Positions 45,201 through 57,500 of a stretch of 64,000 nucleotides of DNA are shown piece by piece. Each line of letters begins with the position of its first letter. The stretch's first letter is position 1. Position numbers and translations under genes: made by a program. This stretch comes from Piezodorus guildinii (Eukaryota > Arthropoda > Insecta > Hemiptera > Pentatomidae). The notes beneath the pieces were generated by a model. The model was not told the origin of the DNA. It did no database searches and saw only the letters and a program-made list of their open reading frames with translations. The stretch lies in NCBI GenBank assembly GCA_023052935.1, contig CM041298.1:65435838-65499837 (forward strand), read 5' to 3'.

Positions 45201-46938
45201 ACCTGAAAATATAAGCCGTTTGAGATCTCTTAGGAAAGTTCTGCCTATATGTAGTATAATTTTGCTTTTTTTTTTTCTCGAATGACATAGAATGAGGTCG
45301 TCTCTTATAATCAGACACAACTTAACTTAATTTTCCTTAAGTAATAATGAGACCAAGGTTAATTTACATATTCTTGTCATCCTTTCGACTTATCAGTTGT
45401 CTAGTATCAAAGAAATATTAATAGGAGTACAATATGTAGGGGGGTTTCATTAATTGATATATTTATTTATAATGAGCTATTTATAAAATTTCTTAATAAC
45501 ACAATTTTTCAAAGTGATAATAATGAACAATAATTTGTTTAATGCTGAAATTCAAAAAGCACTCCTTTGGTGATTTTGTGGAAAATGTGTTTTTATGAAC
45601 TTTGAAATAAGTTTATAATGGAATGGTGACATTATAAGTAAGTGAAAGTTAAAATTATAGATGGTGGTACTACCTAATCATTTTTAACGATTAAATGAAT
45701 ATGTATATTTTTTTCTTTTATCTGTCTCATCTGATAAGTTTAAACATTGTCAATCATCGCCTAAAAGGAAATGGTGAACTGATAAAAATATTTCTTTAGA
45801 TAATATAAAAGATCTATTGTTTTCAAATAAAGCAGTAGAAACTTCAAGGAAAGTAAATTTAATCTAGGTATGAAGATGTGTTAAAGGAACATCCTGCCTG
45901 AGTTACTTCCTCCACAGTCCGGAAACCGTGTGTTACAATTATTTTTAAAAAAATAACTTACATAAATCTATCACCATTATTTTATAATTGTAATAATACA
46001 ATATTACAATAAGTTACCAAGGACACTTAGTCGGCTCGCGAAGGTGGAATTTGTCTAAAGCTATCATTCTACCCCATCTGACTTCTCTAGGTTCTCTGAC
46101 GGCCTCCGTGGAAGGTCTTCCACTCCTCTGTCCCCTCTTCTTTTCAAACATACTATATTTGGAAATTGCGGATCTCCTATCATGACAAAGGGCTGATATG
46201 GGAAGTGCCCGAAGTTAGCGGTCCAGCTTTTGTCTTTACTCTTTTCGGCTAGTAGCTGGGGTCTAGGAAGTTTTTGGGGTATTGCGGGGTGCCTCTGGGA
46301 AATTCCAGGCGTGGTATTAAACGCCTTTTAAACTTTTTCCAACAAAGCTTATTAATACTTATTTAATTAATATTAAAATTATTTAATAATGAACTTACTC
46401 CCATCAGTACCCTCAATACATAACATAACTTTAACCAATAGAACCGTTCATTTAATTACAGTCCACTTCATTCATTACAACAACCAGCCCTGTCAGTTTC
46501 ATATAATATGTCTAAAGCATCCTGGACTGCCACAGGTCTTTAGGCATAAACAGGGATATTTTCCTCAAAACTGATCATTAGTATATTGGTCATCATATTA
46601 TAATGTTGCTAGAATATTTTAATCACAATTTTTAGCTTGATGAAACTAAAGAGTTCTAATCATATCAAATGATGTGTTTTAAATGATATTCAATATCATT
46701 ACAGGTTTTGATGTATAGAATCCATGATATATACCATCACTAATATTAACTTTACAATTATTTTTCATTTATTTTCAGGGGCAATTTGATGCGAGCGGTT
46801 ACCCTGTTTGACAAAGCACTCCCCCTCGCCAAGAGCGAAAGAGAAGCGAGCCACATCCTCTCGCTGCGAGCAGCAGCTCAGGCACAGATGGTCGTCCTCT
46901 CTCAGTCTCTAGGAGGGCGGGAACATCCTTCTTTTTAA
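31098..46938 (+). CDS. Tom70: Mitochondrial import receptor subunit TOM70, ten coding exons
   Basis: Exons 31098-31319, 31488-31661, 33059-33266, 34648-34792, 38345-38552, 39075-39209, 41846-42070, 43177-43273, 44727-44850 and 46779-46938 have GT/AG borders and join in frame to 565 aa, normal for the family. Residues 15-33 (WILAILIGIPAVAGTYYFM) are the outer-membrane anchor; a Lys-rich linker follows. From about residue 80 come TPR units: LKTLGNSFYKKGEYNEAIRC, LATLYQNRAASYDVL, LKLKPDYLKALTRRYKAAEK and EDVTAVCLLENF, forming the clamp that in this family binds Hsp70/Hsp90 tails. C-terminal TPRs (exons 5-10) form the preprotein-binding part. It docks carrier preproteins on the cytosolic face of mitochondria. 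Long introns hold MITEs, LINE ends and a 468-bp palindrome; coding sequence is unbroken. A possible AATAAA lies at 47435. Confidence 0.95.
32560..32690. repeat. Family H fragment in Tom70 intron 2
   Basis: Shares GCAGAAGGAGAGAGATCG, ATGCAGTCATCAAAAACAC, ATAAACTTAATTTATTGTG and the core-containing end with the element at 3131-3300. Confidence 0.5.
32640..32686 (-). ncRNA. Hammerhead-ribozyme-like motif (copy 3, degenerate)
   Basis: Minus strand: CUGGAGC in place of CUGAUGA, a partly mispaired stem, then an intact GGCCGAAACAUCGACAC. Only the 3' half of the core is preserved. Confidence 0.3.
34833..35660 (+). mobile_element. MITE-F, full-length copy in Tom70 intron 4
   Basis: Left end CTTTCACTTACCTATATATG, right end GGTTAGTGAAAGTCGTGTGT then GCCTGCACCAGATTTTTTT; the end motif is inverted. 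It begins about 40 bp after the exon 4 donor. No coding capacity. Confidence 0.7.
36040..36412 (+). repeat. LINE 3' UTR with hairpin tail
   Basis: AT-rich UTR-like sequence, including a (TA)n tract at 36188-36218, ends in ATTATTCTAAAGGGACTTGT with CCCAGAATAAATAAAG and a (TTA)n tail, the shared 3' end motif of several LINE pieces here. Confidence 0.5.
37212..37770. mobile_element. Family T non-autonomous transposon carrying SINE-B
   Basis: Interior (TAACTGTATTTTCTGTTAAA, TTATGCCTTCCTCCTCTCC, AAATTTTTACCTACCTCTTC) matches the family T copies at 5172 and 53872. The ends (CACATTAAACGGTGAGACTA at the left) are diverged. It is interrupted at 37327-37549. Confidence 0.6.
37327..37549 (+). mobile_element. 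SINE-B (tRNA-derived) with 15-bp target-site duplication
   Basis: The head GGTTGGCCGAGCGTGTTAGC and the T-arm CGAGTTCGACTCTCG, with an unusually long variable part, suggest a Ser/Leu-type tRNA ancestor. The body ends TTCAAAGGCGAGGTAGGGGC and an A-rich tail. AACTGTATTTTCTGT flanks it at 37312-37326 and 37550-37564 without mismatch, so insertion is recent. Confidence 0.9.
39954..39998 (-). ncRNA. Hammerhead-ribozyme-like motif (copy 4, left palindrome arm)
   Basis: Minus strand: AGCC, CUGAUAA (one change), A, a stem with GGCUCAC/GUAGACC closed by AAU (two mismatches from transitions), GAAAC, GUC, GGCAC. The cleavage-site GUC and the GCC/GGC stem I pairs are kept. Confidence 0.45.
40241..40283 (+). 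ncRNA. Hammerhead-ribozyme-like motif (copy 5, right palindrome arm)
   Basis: Plus strand: AGCU, CUAAUGA (one change), A, stem GGCCCAC/GUAGGCC closed by AAU (one mismatch), GAAAA, GUC, GGCAC. Differences from copy 4 let the ancestral core be inferred. Confidence 0.45.
40720..41660 (-). pseudogene. RTE-like LINE reverse transcriptase relic
   Basis: Minus strand: VRQGDSFSPLLFINVMDKIQ (motif B region), then INKSKSKVLVM and GETLAVAKEYTYLGAIISSS, EIANRLCKANQVYYRINNRI and a frame-broken end. The YADD block lies in a damaged part. Lies antisense to Tom70 in intron 6. The right end (41580-41660, CAGTGGCGCGACAGGCC) may be a different repeat. Confidence 0.7.
42720..43115 (+). repeat. Family C fragment in Tom70 intron 7
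   Basis: TTTTCAATAATGAACCTTTG, TCTTAAAATTTGAGGTC, AGATACGTAGGACCCGAATA, then the complement of the ATATCACCAC and TGATTCTTT blocks. Confidence 0.55.
43422..44040 (-). pseudogene. LINE 3' end with RNase H C-terminus, in Tom70 intron 8
   Basis: Minus strand: VLQWIPGHCGLAGNEIADQL, the last RNase H catalytic block, then RSEQVIIFRFRTRHNCVKSH and a CGCGQNEETTEH zinc-like end. The 3' UTR carries AAGGGACTTTAGTCCC, AATAAAG and a (TTTCA)n tail at the left edge. This links the hairpin-type 3' end to an RNase H-bearing LINE. Confidence 0.8.
46020..46330. other. GC-rich block in Tom70 intron 9, unidentified
   Basis: Composition differs sharply from the surrounding intron. The minus strand has an open segment (MFEKKRGQRSGRPSTEAVRE, PREVRWGRMIALDKFHLREP) with no family I recognise; stops precede it. 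Probably a fragment of a coding transposon. Confidence 0.3.
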
Positions 46939-46999
46939 TTATAGTCAGATTAATGTTAGTATTACAATTTGTATATAGTCAGTCTCAATTTCCTCCCGA

Positions 47000-47573
47000 T
47001 TTTTAGATCATCGCTACCACAATTATTTTTACGAATATAGCACATTTGAGACTTCGTATTAAATAGTGAGAGAGGAAATAGTTAATTTAACTTTATTTTT
47101 GTATATTTTTCTTCTTTAATGTTATTTTAAACATTAATTACTTAACCATACAAGCATTTGTAATTTTGTTCTGTAATTATAATTGTTCCTGAATTTTGTA
47201 ATTAAAGTTGTTTTTGTTTTGTTTTTTAGTGAAAAATTCCTGTTTTTTGTCACATTGATGTGGTATATGAATGGGAAATATAATTTGACTTTTTTTTTTT
47301 TCCTTATTAACAGGAGTGTACAAAGAAAGAAATATCTCTGGCCCAAACAAATGTTATTAAAAAAAATCCTAGGTTCATTATGTAAAGAAATGGCAACTTT
47401 AAAAACTCACACCACTCCAAAAACAGAAAGATTCAAATAAATAATTAATGAAAAACATGCAATAATATTTGTAGTTGTAGAATATTGAAAGTATACATTA
47501 AGACAAAGAAAAAGACAAGATAAACTTGTCGATCAGCCATGCTCTCGCCTATTTAACAGGTGTGGCATTTGTA
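47000..47573 (+). other. Tom70 3' flank / probable 3' UTR
   Basis: AT-rich, with no repeat recognised; AATAAA at 47435-47440 is the best polyadenylation candidate. Confidence 0.3.
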
Positions 47574-48609
47574 TTGAGTTGTCCGAAAATTTCTTAGAGA
47601 AATTTGGACAAAAATTAAAATTGATGAACAGCTTAAAATTTAATCTGCTATATATAAATTAAGTTACCACCGTTACCGATTACCCTTTCCCAATGGCTTG
47701 GAAGGTCCATTATCCCTTTTTTATAAAAATCACTGTCCTTACTCCTGAAGAACAATAAAAGGTCCGTTTTGACATCATCTTCTAAATAGTAGGATTTCCC
47801 TTGTAGGAAATTATCAGGGAACAGAAAAGATGGAACTCCGAAGGAGCCATGTCAGGAGAGCTTGGTGGGTGAGGTAAAACCTCCCATCTGAAGCTTAATA
47901 ACTTTTTCCGAGTCCTTAAAGATACATGGGGCCTAGCATCGCCTTGGTGGAATAGCACTCCTTTTTGATTTGCCAACTCTGGCCATTTCTCTTCAACTGC
48001 TGCCTTCAATCAAATTATATGGGCACAGTAAAAGTCCGTATTTATAGTTTGGTTTTGTGGAAGGAGCTCAAAATGTATGGGTCCCTTCCGATCCTACCAA
48101 ATAATGAGCATCACCTTTCTTGGATACAAGCCAGCCTTTGGTGTTGCAAGCGACGTTGTTCCAGGCAACCCCCAAGATTTTTTTTGGCTGGTTTTGATGT
48201 ATAGAATCCATTTTTTGTCACTAGTAACAACTCGTTTCAAAAATGGATCCTCCACATTTTTTTCAGCAGCAAATCACAACATGAAATCCTTTCACTGAGC
48301 TCATGGGGAACCTAATTGAATCACTGCCATGTACGGCACGAATCTTTCTTGCAGTTTGGGCTGCGTTTTTCCCTTTTTTAAGAATGAACAGCATAATATG
48401 CTGAAAATGAACTGAATTGTCACTCATGTTGGTTTGCAATAAATTACACTCCTGAGCCTTAATTAAGACGAATTCAGTATTTAAACATAGTTAATTCCAT
48501 GAGGATTAAAGGCATATAAATAAACATTAGATTTGTGATTCATTTTTATTAGAAAAATAAAAGGTAAATTTTATTTTAAAAATCTCTATGAAGTTTTCGG
48601 ACAACCCAA
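47574..48609 (-). mobile_element. Complete mariner element, transposase dead
   Basis: 1036 bp with TA on both sides (47572-47573 and 48610-48611) and terminal inverted repeats TTGAGTTGTCCGAAAATTTC and, inverted, TTGGGTTGTCCGAAAACTTC. Minus-strand coding pieces follow mariner order: DKKWILYIKTSQKKSWGLPG, TTSLATPKAGLYPRKVML, then KAAVEEKWPELANQKGVLFH and SSPDMAPSEFHLF. The catalytic Asp of the HQDN block reads HQGD, and stops break the N-terminal part. Length and ends fit the family exactly. Confidence 0.9.
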
Positions 48610-48611
48610 TA

Positions 48612-50492
48612 AATTGGATGTCATAATCAACCAAGACATTCAGAGTGTGTTAACTGTTGGTTATCTACAAATGTTTTATCAAGTAACTACTAGCTTGAAA
48701 TCAAATTAGCTGGTCATGGAGTATCCTATAAATCAGAGATTCAAGACTGCTTATCTTATTCAATCACTGAAATTTTTATTGTTAAAAAAGTTATGTTAAC
48801 TTTAAAATAACTGTAAGTCCAATGATGTAAGGTCGGGCTATACGGAGGATGTGACATCACTTTCCAAGCAAGTTCCAATAATTTTGTAAGTATTGCTTAA
48901 TGATTTAGAAAGTAGCTACCAAATATAAAAAAAATAAATCGGCACTTGATACATAATGATCATTAGTGACGAGTCACTGTTATCCTAACTTAAATCCTCT
49001 TATAAGTATACATTCATAAGAAACTAAGTACAGTAAATTATTGTATATTTTAACAATAAATCACTAGTCATGGAAATAAACAGCAAATCAAGAAGCTTCT
49101 ACAGTAAAAAAATTGTTTTGGTTTTTAAATATATATATTGTAATATACCCATTTTTTTAAAATAAAATATATTTATATTTATTTATTTATTATTTAAATA
49201 TTATGTTAGGCAGGCTAACAATCAAATAAAAATTAACAGCTAAAATTTAGATGTTAGTTTCTAAACATAGCATCCATTATGGATGCTAGGGTAAAATCCT
49301 AGAAGGTAACAAAAAAAGGGGCAGTCAGGTAGAAAAAAGGAGTCAGAGTTGGGGTTTGGACTTAATGGGAGGAGGATCTGCTGCTGTCTGAATATGAAGA
49401 ATCATTGTTAGCCTGAATATAGTTGTATTACTTTTGTAAGTAATTATTATAATTAAAAAAGATAAATAAAAAATTGTGCCTGATTGTCAAGAACCAATCC
49501 CTGAGAAAATAAATTTAAATTCAGTTAATATTGTGATAATTGATTTTTCTAAAAGAATATATTTTTAAAGAATAAGAATATTATATAATTTATAATTATA
49601 TATAAAAGAAACTGCCATTCCACTCGATATACTGGTCATCGCAGTTTCTCAAAAACGACTATGGTTGTGAAGTAGAAATTTCTCCTGGAGGTTCAGCTTA
49701 CCGTCTAGATGTGCAATCAGGTTGGGTTTGCGAAAATTCGTCCTCTAAGTGATTAAAAAAAGTATTTTTCCAAAATGTTAAACAAAATTGGTTTTCCAAT
49801 AACTCAGAAACTATATGCACCCTCAAAAACTATAATTACTCATTTAAATGACAATCAAATTTCGAACTACCGAGAAACAAAATTGTCTTAATCTGAGCAG
49901 TAATAGAAAAGATACTAAAATACTCAAAACAAATATATTTAGGTATATTTTGTTTCATAGCCATGCTATGTGTGTAGGCTTCCATCATATTTATATGTTT
50001 ATATTGTTGTTGGTATTTAAAACGATCAATAGCCTGAAAAAGGTTTGAGTTTCAAAAAGATAATAGATCTTAGTTCTTAAACCTAAAAAAAAATGCGAGC
50101 CTATTCAGTTGGAAGGGTACACTCTCGAGTGGAAAAAATACGCACTTATGTTATATAAAAGTTACAATGGTATAGAATGATAATGTTTTAAAGCAAAAAT
50201 GTCAGTATTAGATAATCACGGGTATGGCTACTTGTTACTGATATGTTATTGTAGATTAAACTGAGTAAAATTAATATCTGACAATCAACAATAATCATTC
50301 ATTTATGTGTCATACATAGACATAGTTTAAAGTTAACTCACTGCTATCTCAGGTGTATTTATATTGTATAACTTCATCTAACACAGTTATTATCAAACAC
50401 TTTCTTAATCTGCAGCAATTAAAAGAAAAAATTATATACTCACATGCAAAGCCAAAGCCGCGGAGGTACAGCTTGTGTGTGTGTATATATAT

Positions 50493-50530
<38 letters not shown>

Positions 50531-51535
50531 TTTCTGTACATTGTTATTAACAAACAGCCATAAATCGATAATCAGCAGTCTCATACAGAATGATAACATA
50601 AAAAAAAGGACATGATGATAAATACAATATTATTGTATTTTGCTTCCAACTGAAAATCTAAAATATTACGATCATGCTTTCACCCAAGTCGCCTTGGTGA
50701 TCATTGAGAAAATCTACTGACAAACTTAAACCAAAAATATCTTTCTAGTGGTTACTTTCTCTTTTTATTAATTAATTCAGTACTTATACAGTATTGGAGT
50801 CGTTAATTATACTTCAACACTTAATTAGAATGCACTAGGTTTATTGTCTGTTACCTCAGACTTAAGGTTTCTGAGTGAAATTGCCTACTCACCTTAAGAT
50901 AGTAATTATTTTTGCACTTGAAGATGGCTTAATAGATGAAACATCCTGCATTTTAATGAAAAGTGGTAGAGTATAATCGCCTCCAATGCTATATGGGACT
51001 TTTACCTTCACCTTTAATTATCTACACCTAATTCAGTCCTTAGTTTGAAATTTGGATCTTCCAACAGAAAATATTTTAGTTTAAGTTGAGTTTATTTATT
51101 TGTGATACACAGGTAAGAACTTGGGATAACAATCGGCTATATCTCCATGGAATTCTGAATCCAATGATATGCTATCCATTGTATATAAACTATTTGAGAC
51201 TTAGGCTAGTAATAAAAAGCAGAAAATTATGTTTTGAGGAAAAGAATTTTGAAAATAAATACTGTTCCAAAACTGTGTTAAGCTCAGTTTAATTAATGGT
51301 AATTACCACAATTGTTGTAAAATTAGCATTGAATTATGTTTTAACTGACATACACACTAGATGTATTGAGAAATATGATGATCAATGATTAAATAAATAA
51401 TCTAGCTAGAATGAAATTAATTGAAATGAAAGATTGATAAAGGAAATGGAAAAATTACAAAACAAAACAATTAATTTACTAGCATTTATATATAATACAC
51501 ATTTAAAATTCTATATTTTTCCCCCTTATTTCTAT
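48612..51535. other. Intergenic region between Tom70 and ATPsynG
   Basis: No gene seen. 49590-49765 repeats blocks at 6910-7040 and 10255-10400 in inverse orientation (GTCTAGATGTGCAATCAGG). 50480-50527 is a (TA)n-rich tract. 48825-48860 resembles part of family T. Other frames are AT-rich chance frames. Confidence 0.45.
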
Positions 51536-54500
51536 TTACACTTCGATTTTATATCCAACTAGAGATCTCTTTCCAATACATTCTCCAACATAAAACCAGC
51601 ACAAAACTTCAACGGTTACTAAAGTGTTCAGCCATGCTTCCTGAAACAAAAAGTTATATAATCAGTGAAAAAAATAAAACCATAACAATTTTATAGAAAA
51701 TTAACTATTTTTCTATATTCAAGAAAATCCTGAATGAATTTATTTAAAGGTTGAAATTTCTGATAGTGATAAAATTTCTTAGTACTGTTATAACTTATGA
51801 GCTTCTAATTCTAAAACTATTTTTGAGATTAATTTTCAGTTTAAGAACTGCTCTATTTTAATTATACAACGATGAAGGTTATAGCTTGTTTAACGAGAAG
51901 GTAGACATCCTCATTTACTGTACAAATAATTCATACTATTTGTCCAGGGACTATTTTAACACAATGGAAAAATGAAACTTTAGGTACCATAACCTTAATT
52001 ACATAATTTAAATAAATATGAATCTTTCATTATTTTCCATAGCACTAATTTTCATTCCATTGACTTTATATTTATAGCTCAATAATCTGTATAGCCTCAA
52101 AACCAATCATTTCATATTGTATCACTCATTCTGAACCCGGAACCCTTTTAACATAAATGAAAATATGAAAGGTAATTAAATTTTCTAAAAAAACAAGCAA
52201 AAAAAAATCAAATCAGCTTTAGCAGCTTATATGTAGTTTTTTTAATGACTTGAAAACTACACATTTCCTGAGGATGATTTCAGATTCTTCATTGAAATAT
52301 CATGAAATTGTTAACAATAAAATAAAAATAATTGTCAACCCCACTGAATAACATGAAAAATTGTTTGTGTGGCTACAGCTGGAACATTAAGATGCTCTTA
52401 GGTATGGAAAATATAAAATTAACTCTTTACATACTGACCTTAAGATGCCAACTGTCAATGAGCACATACGGACACACTACAAACGTTTCCACGACAAACT
52501 ACAAGGTCACCCTAACACACTAATCAATGACATGGCCACAACACTCATGCCAGGAAAGCCTACAGAAGGCTGAAGAGGAGTTGGATGAGAGACCTTCTCC
52601 CTCAGTAACTCACACTAATTCCATGCCAGGAGTAGGTACCGCTGGGTGCTGCTCTCCCTCATGCCTATCACGCCATGTTTCTTAAAATTGAACGCACATT
52701 CACTGATTGTTCATTGTATTGTATTGTATTGTACAGGTGTGAATAAAGATTTAAAGTTAAAAAAAAAAAAAAAAAAAAACTAATAAACAATATATGTAAA
52801 AAGGCATGGATCATAATATTGTGTCATAAAATCCCTTGGTGGCATTTTTTACTAGTGACTAATATAAAAACTTCATATTCTTGTAAATAATTTTAATAAA
52901 TGATATATGAACTATTTTGATCTATTACATGTCACCATCTTTCAGGTATTTTTTTGGAATTCGGCCATCATAAGTTTGGAATTGCATCTTTTAAGTCAAG
53001 ATTTCCGGTTCTAAACCGAGCAAACCACTTTTTGACATTGCTTTCTCATGAGGCATCTTCGCCATACACACTGAAAATTTTGTTAACCGTATGTGCTGCG
53101 GATTTTTCATTTTGGAAATAAAAAAAATCATTAAATGACGAAAATGAATTTTTTTTTCTCTTCCATTTTGGGTAAGCATAATACCACTTAAAGAGAAGAG
53201 ATCTCCGTTAAAACTGATGCATAAAAGCATACTAACTAATCGTTTTTTAGATTATAACAACATGAAAACATAATTGACCAAGAAAACATGATTTGATAAA
53301 CAAAGAGAGGATAAAATTAAAATATTGAAAACGCTATAAATTTATTTTATAAACCAATAAAACTGTCAGAAATAGCCTAGTTTTTCTGTCCTGAAACCTA
53401 AACTGCAAGAGAACCCATTTTGATAAAAGACAAAACTCATGTTGGAACAGACCTAAATTCTTCTACAAAAAATAATCATATAATAAATAAGTAAACTTTA
53501 TTTTAAGAAAAGGAACATACCCTGACAGTAATATTCTTCCACTTTCCAGTCTTTGCTGCTGACAATATATTTCTAATTCCGCCTGCTACTGCTGGAATGT
53601 CTTTGGGTGATGGAGGAGTTAGTTCTACTTTTGCATACTTTACAAAAGTAGCCAAATTGGGTTTGACAGTGTTTACAATGCCTACAAAAAACAAAATTAC
53701 ATGTTTTAAAAATTTCAGTAAGAATTAAAATAATTCACCTAACAGAATTTGTAAGATACAGATGTTCATATTTTTACTAATGTCTAAAATCTGTGAAAAA
53801 TTGTCAATTTCAAGAGCGGGATCTAGCACCTTTTTTTGGTAACTAGGTGCTCCAAGGTTGCCCTCTTTTTAAGGCTGCGCTACACTGCGAGAAAACAGTT
53901 AGGTGAAAATTCATGAGATTTGATGATAGTGAACTATGACACATTCTCACATACTTTCAACCATATAAATATTCAATTACAGTATTTTCTATAAAACTTT
54001 ATCATTTATTTTTCTTAACTTTTATTATAAATAATGTTAAATTTCTTAAAATGGAGTTTATACATTAAAAAGACATGTTTTCATGATGTGTTTGTTACGC
54101 TTGCTTGTTTTGTTTTTTAAATTTAGTTTTTTTTTTTTTTAGTGTGATGTCACATCCCCCCTCCCCCTATAGCCCCGACCTTACATCGTCCTATCACTTA
54201 TTTTAAAGCTAATAAAACTTTTTTAACAATAACAATTTTTTTAAATTATATTTGATGTTATTATCCATTTTTTTTTTTTAATACGCCTTGATCCCCTCCC
54301 ACTTCCTTCTTTAAATCACAATAACTCACTTTCATGAATTTTTATCTACCTCTTCTCTCACTGTGAAGCACAGCCTTGATTTAAAAAGGGGCTGTTGCTC
54401 GCGAGTGAAAATTTTTCACAGGTTTTAGACTTAAGTTTATTGTTCATTTCATAAAAGTCTAACAACTGATTTCTTGCATCAGTATTGGCATTATATACAA

Positions 54501-57500
54501 ATTATGGAATAGTTGAGGCAAACAATTTTCAACTTATAACTCGGTAAGTGTATTAGATTGTATCCACATGAAAATTAAATAACCTTCAGTGACTGAAAAT
54601 GTATACACGAATTGAACAGTCGGCATCTATGTTCAGAAAATGTGTGATGTTGAATAAAAATTCTCTAAACCATTATTGTCAGAATATTGAGATAAATACA
54701 GCACTACTTGTACACTTCATGATTGACTTCAGTATAACCACATAACTCATTATGCCATTCAAATATCATAAAACAAAGACAATATCCAATGCCAATTTAA
54801 TTAGAACCTGGCTAAAAAAAGGGTTACTAAAACAACAAGTATTTGAATAACTGCAACCAAGGTTTTCACTGCTCAGAAATTGGGTAAAAGTATACAATAT
54901 TACTAGCATCATAATTATTACAACAGTGGGAGGGGTCACATGGGATATAGTGGTTAGCTTGACAGCCTCTATGCCCAATTCAAGGGTACAAACCAGGCAA
55001 ATAGCCCTAGGACTGTTCAAGGGATTAAAATATAATGGGACATAAAGTGGTGGGCCCTAGCCCGTGAAATGACAGGTACTTGTTAAAGGTCCGTATCCTA
55101 AATAATCCTGCAAAGGCAAAATTTAAGATTCCCACTGTAGCATCGTGGGTGACATTAAATAAATAAACAAGAACTACAACATTGGGGTTGCATCTTTCCT
55201 TTGACTGCACCTACAGTTTTTCTGGACGATACTATGAAAAGTTATCAGTGATACAGATTCAAGTTAATGCTAATACAACAAATTAGACACTACATTTTAA
55301 TCACTTCAAACATTACTTGATCTTCTGCGAGTTCAATCATAACTACCTTATCACTGATCAAGTACCAATTAGAGTGTTAAACACAGATTTTAAAAATCCA
55401 ACTATCCGAAAGGCCCAAAAATTCTAAATAGGCATTGAGAGAAATGTATTGAAGCCAACAGATGATATTTCGAATAAATATATTTGTAAAGTTTGTTTTT
55501 ATTTCCTTTGCCTCATACCCTGAGAACTGGCATTTCATGTTCTAAATACAAAATAACAAAACATTTTGTAAGTAAATATATGAGATAATTTTGAAGTAAT
55601 AACACTGTCTTCTAATGGTCATCTACTTCACTTAAAGAAAAAGTTCAATGTTACGAGAAGAGATTTGCTATTGTTTCAAGAATGGGGCATATCAGAAAAA
55701 GAAATTAATTAAAAATAAATATCTTCGACTTTTGAACTTATGAAAGTAAAATGGTAGCATAAAGTAAATTAGGTCAAACGAATTTTCAGAACTGATAATT
55801 AACTGAGAGGCTGAATATCTAAAGAAGGAAGGTAAACCTTGAACATAATGGAAAATTAAAAGAGAGGAAAATGTGGACTGAAGGAAGAGGAGGATATTGG
55901 CAAGGAAAAAATATAAAGGAGGCTGCAGCAATAATTTGGTTCAATGAAACTTGGTATATTATGTAGACATATATATTTTAAAAAATCCATTTAGACCAAG
56001 AACTTTCTGAAACTAAGGGAATAGGATTTGAGAACTTATTTTTGGTTTAATAAGTACAAATCCTTTATTGATATTTATTAAACTGCAATAATATGCATGA
56101 TTCTATAATTTATGTGATATAATTTTACACAAATTGCAACTGGTAATCTAATAGTACAAATGATAATATTAAATAACTTGCTATCACAGAAATGAGATAG
56201 TGAAAAAATATAATAAGTGGAAATAATTTGTATGAAAAAATTATGGACATTTAACTATTTTAAATAATTAATGAAAATATTATGTAATGTAGATATTATA
56301 CACAACTATGATTAGTTATATACATAATGGGATACCTCTGAATGCAGCAGCAATTTCTGAAAATGAAGAGGAATAATTAATTAGGTCATTTCATTAGGAA
56401 GGAAATAAGGTCTACCTAAAATAAAATTATTCGATACTATTACGTTTTAGAGCCCAAATAAAATATTCATCACTTAACTTATTTAAGTTGCGCTAATAGT
56501 CATCAGTTACCGAATAAGGGTTAATCTAATAGGCTCTTTCCAACACCACTAGAAAGCTGCAGAACATGTGTTTATTTTGTTTTTCTGTTCCAAATCAGCA
56601 GAGACCAGAAATCGAGGAACCAAATACTTGTTTTAACAAAATTTTAAAAGTCAGAAATATGTGCATGAACAGAAAACTTTTGAACACAGACCCAAGATCT
56701 GTTAGTAGTCGAGTAATGTAATGAGGATTGGTTAGAGCAGTGGTTCCCAACTAATGGTCCGCAGAACCCTGGGTGTTCGTAGACAAAGTCCAGGGGTTCC
56801 ACGAGAAGAAATAGAGGATTAATTTTAAATTAACTTAACATGAAATATTTGAGAAGGCTTGGCTTTCAACACGTTCATGTCGGGGCGAATAGTTTTTTCG
56901 TGTCAGACTGGGCAACACTGTTGCTAGTTCAAACGTGTTTAATACAAGATCACAACAGTTCCAGGCTTCGAATGCACTCTACCCCACGGAACAGTCAAGG
57001 GTGACCCACAAGAATCAGGCATGCTCTTCTGATAAGTTCAGCATTTTAAGTGATATAATCCTTTGTGATCGCTGACAAGGCGCTACACACAATCACATTC
57101 TTAAAATTGGTCATTTTCTAATATTTTGAAAATAATGAGCTCCAAGGACAAATGTACCACAGATATTTGATTTTTTCATAATCTTAGTTTCAGAATTTTA
57201 ATAACTCAATGCTTTGGAGATTGAATTAAACTCTTAGAACCTAGTTTTTTTTTTTTGTTGTTTTTTTTATCATTTCCCTTACTTTGTCATTTCGGGCATA
57301 CAGCCTTACAGTAGCAGACTTATTCCCCATAACAGGTTCACGATACAGTGTAGCCGTAAAATCTGAATGTATATATATAATATTTAGGATTTAGGGAGTC
57401 CTTACCAATTAAATGATCGGATGAAGAGGTCCAGGAAATTTTATTGTTGGGAACCAGTTGGTTAAAGAATGGAATGTTGGTAAGAACCTATTATATAAAA

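Noticed and set aside
54766..55020. 84-codon minus-strand frame
   Set aside because: Overlaps a SINE-A copy and AT-rich intron DNA; no conserved features.
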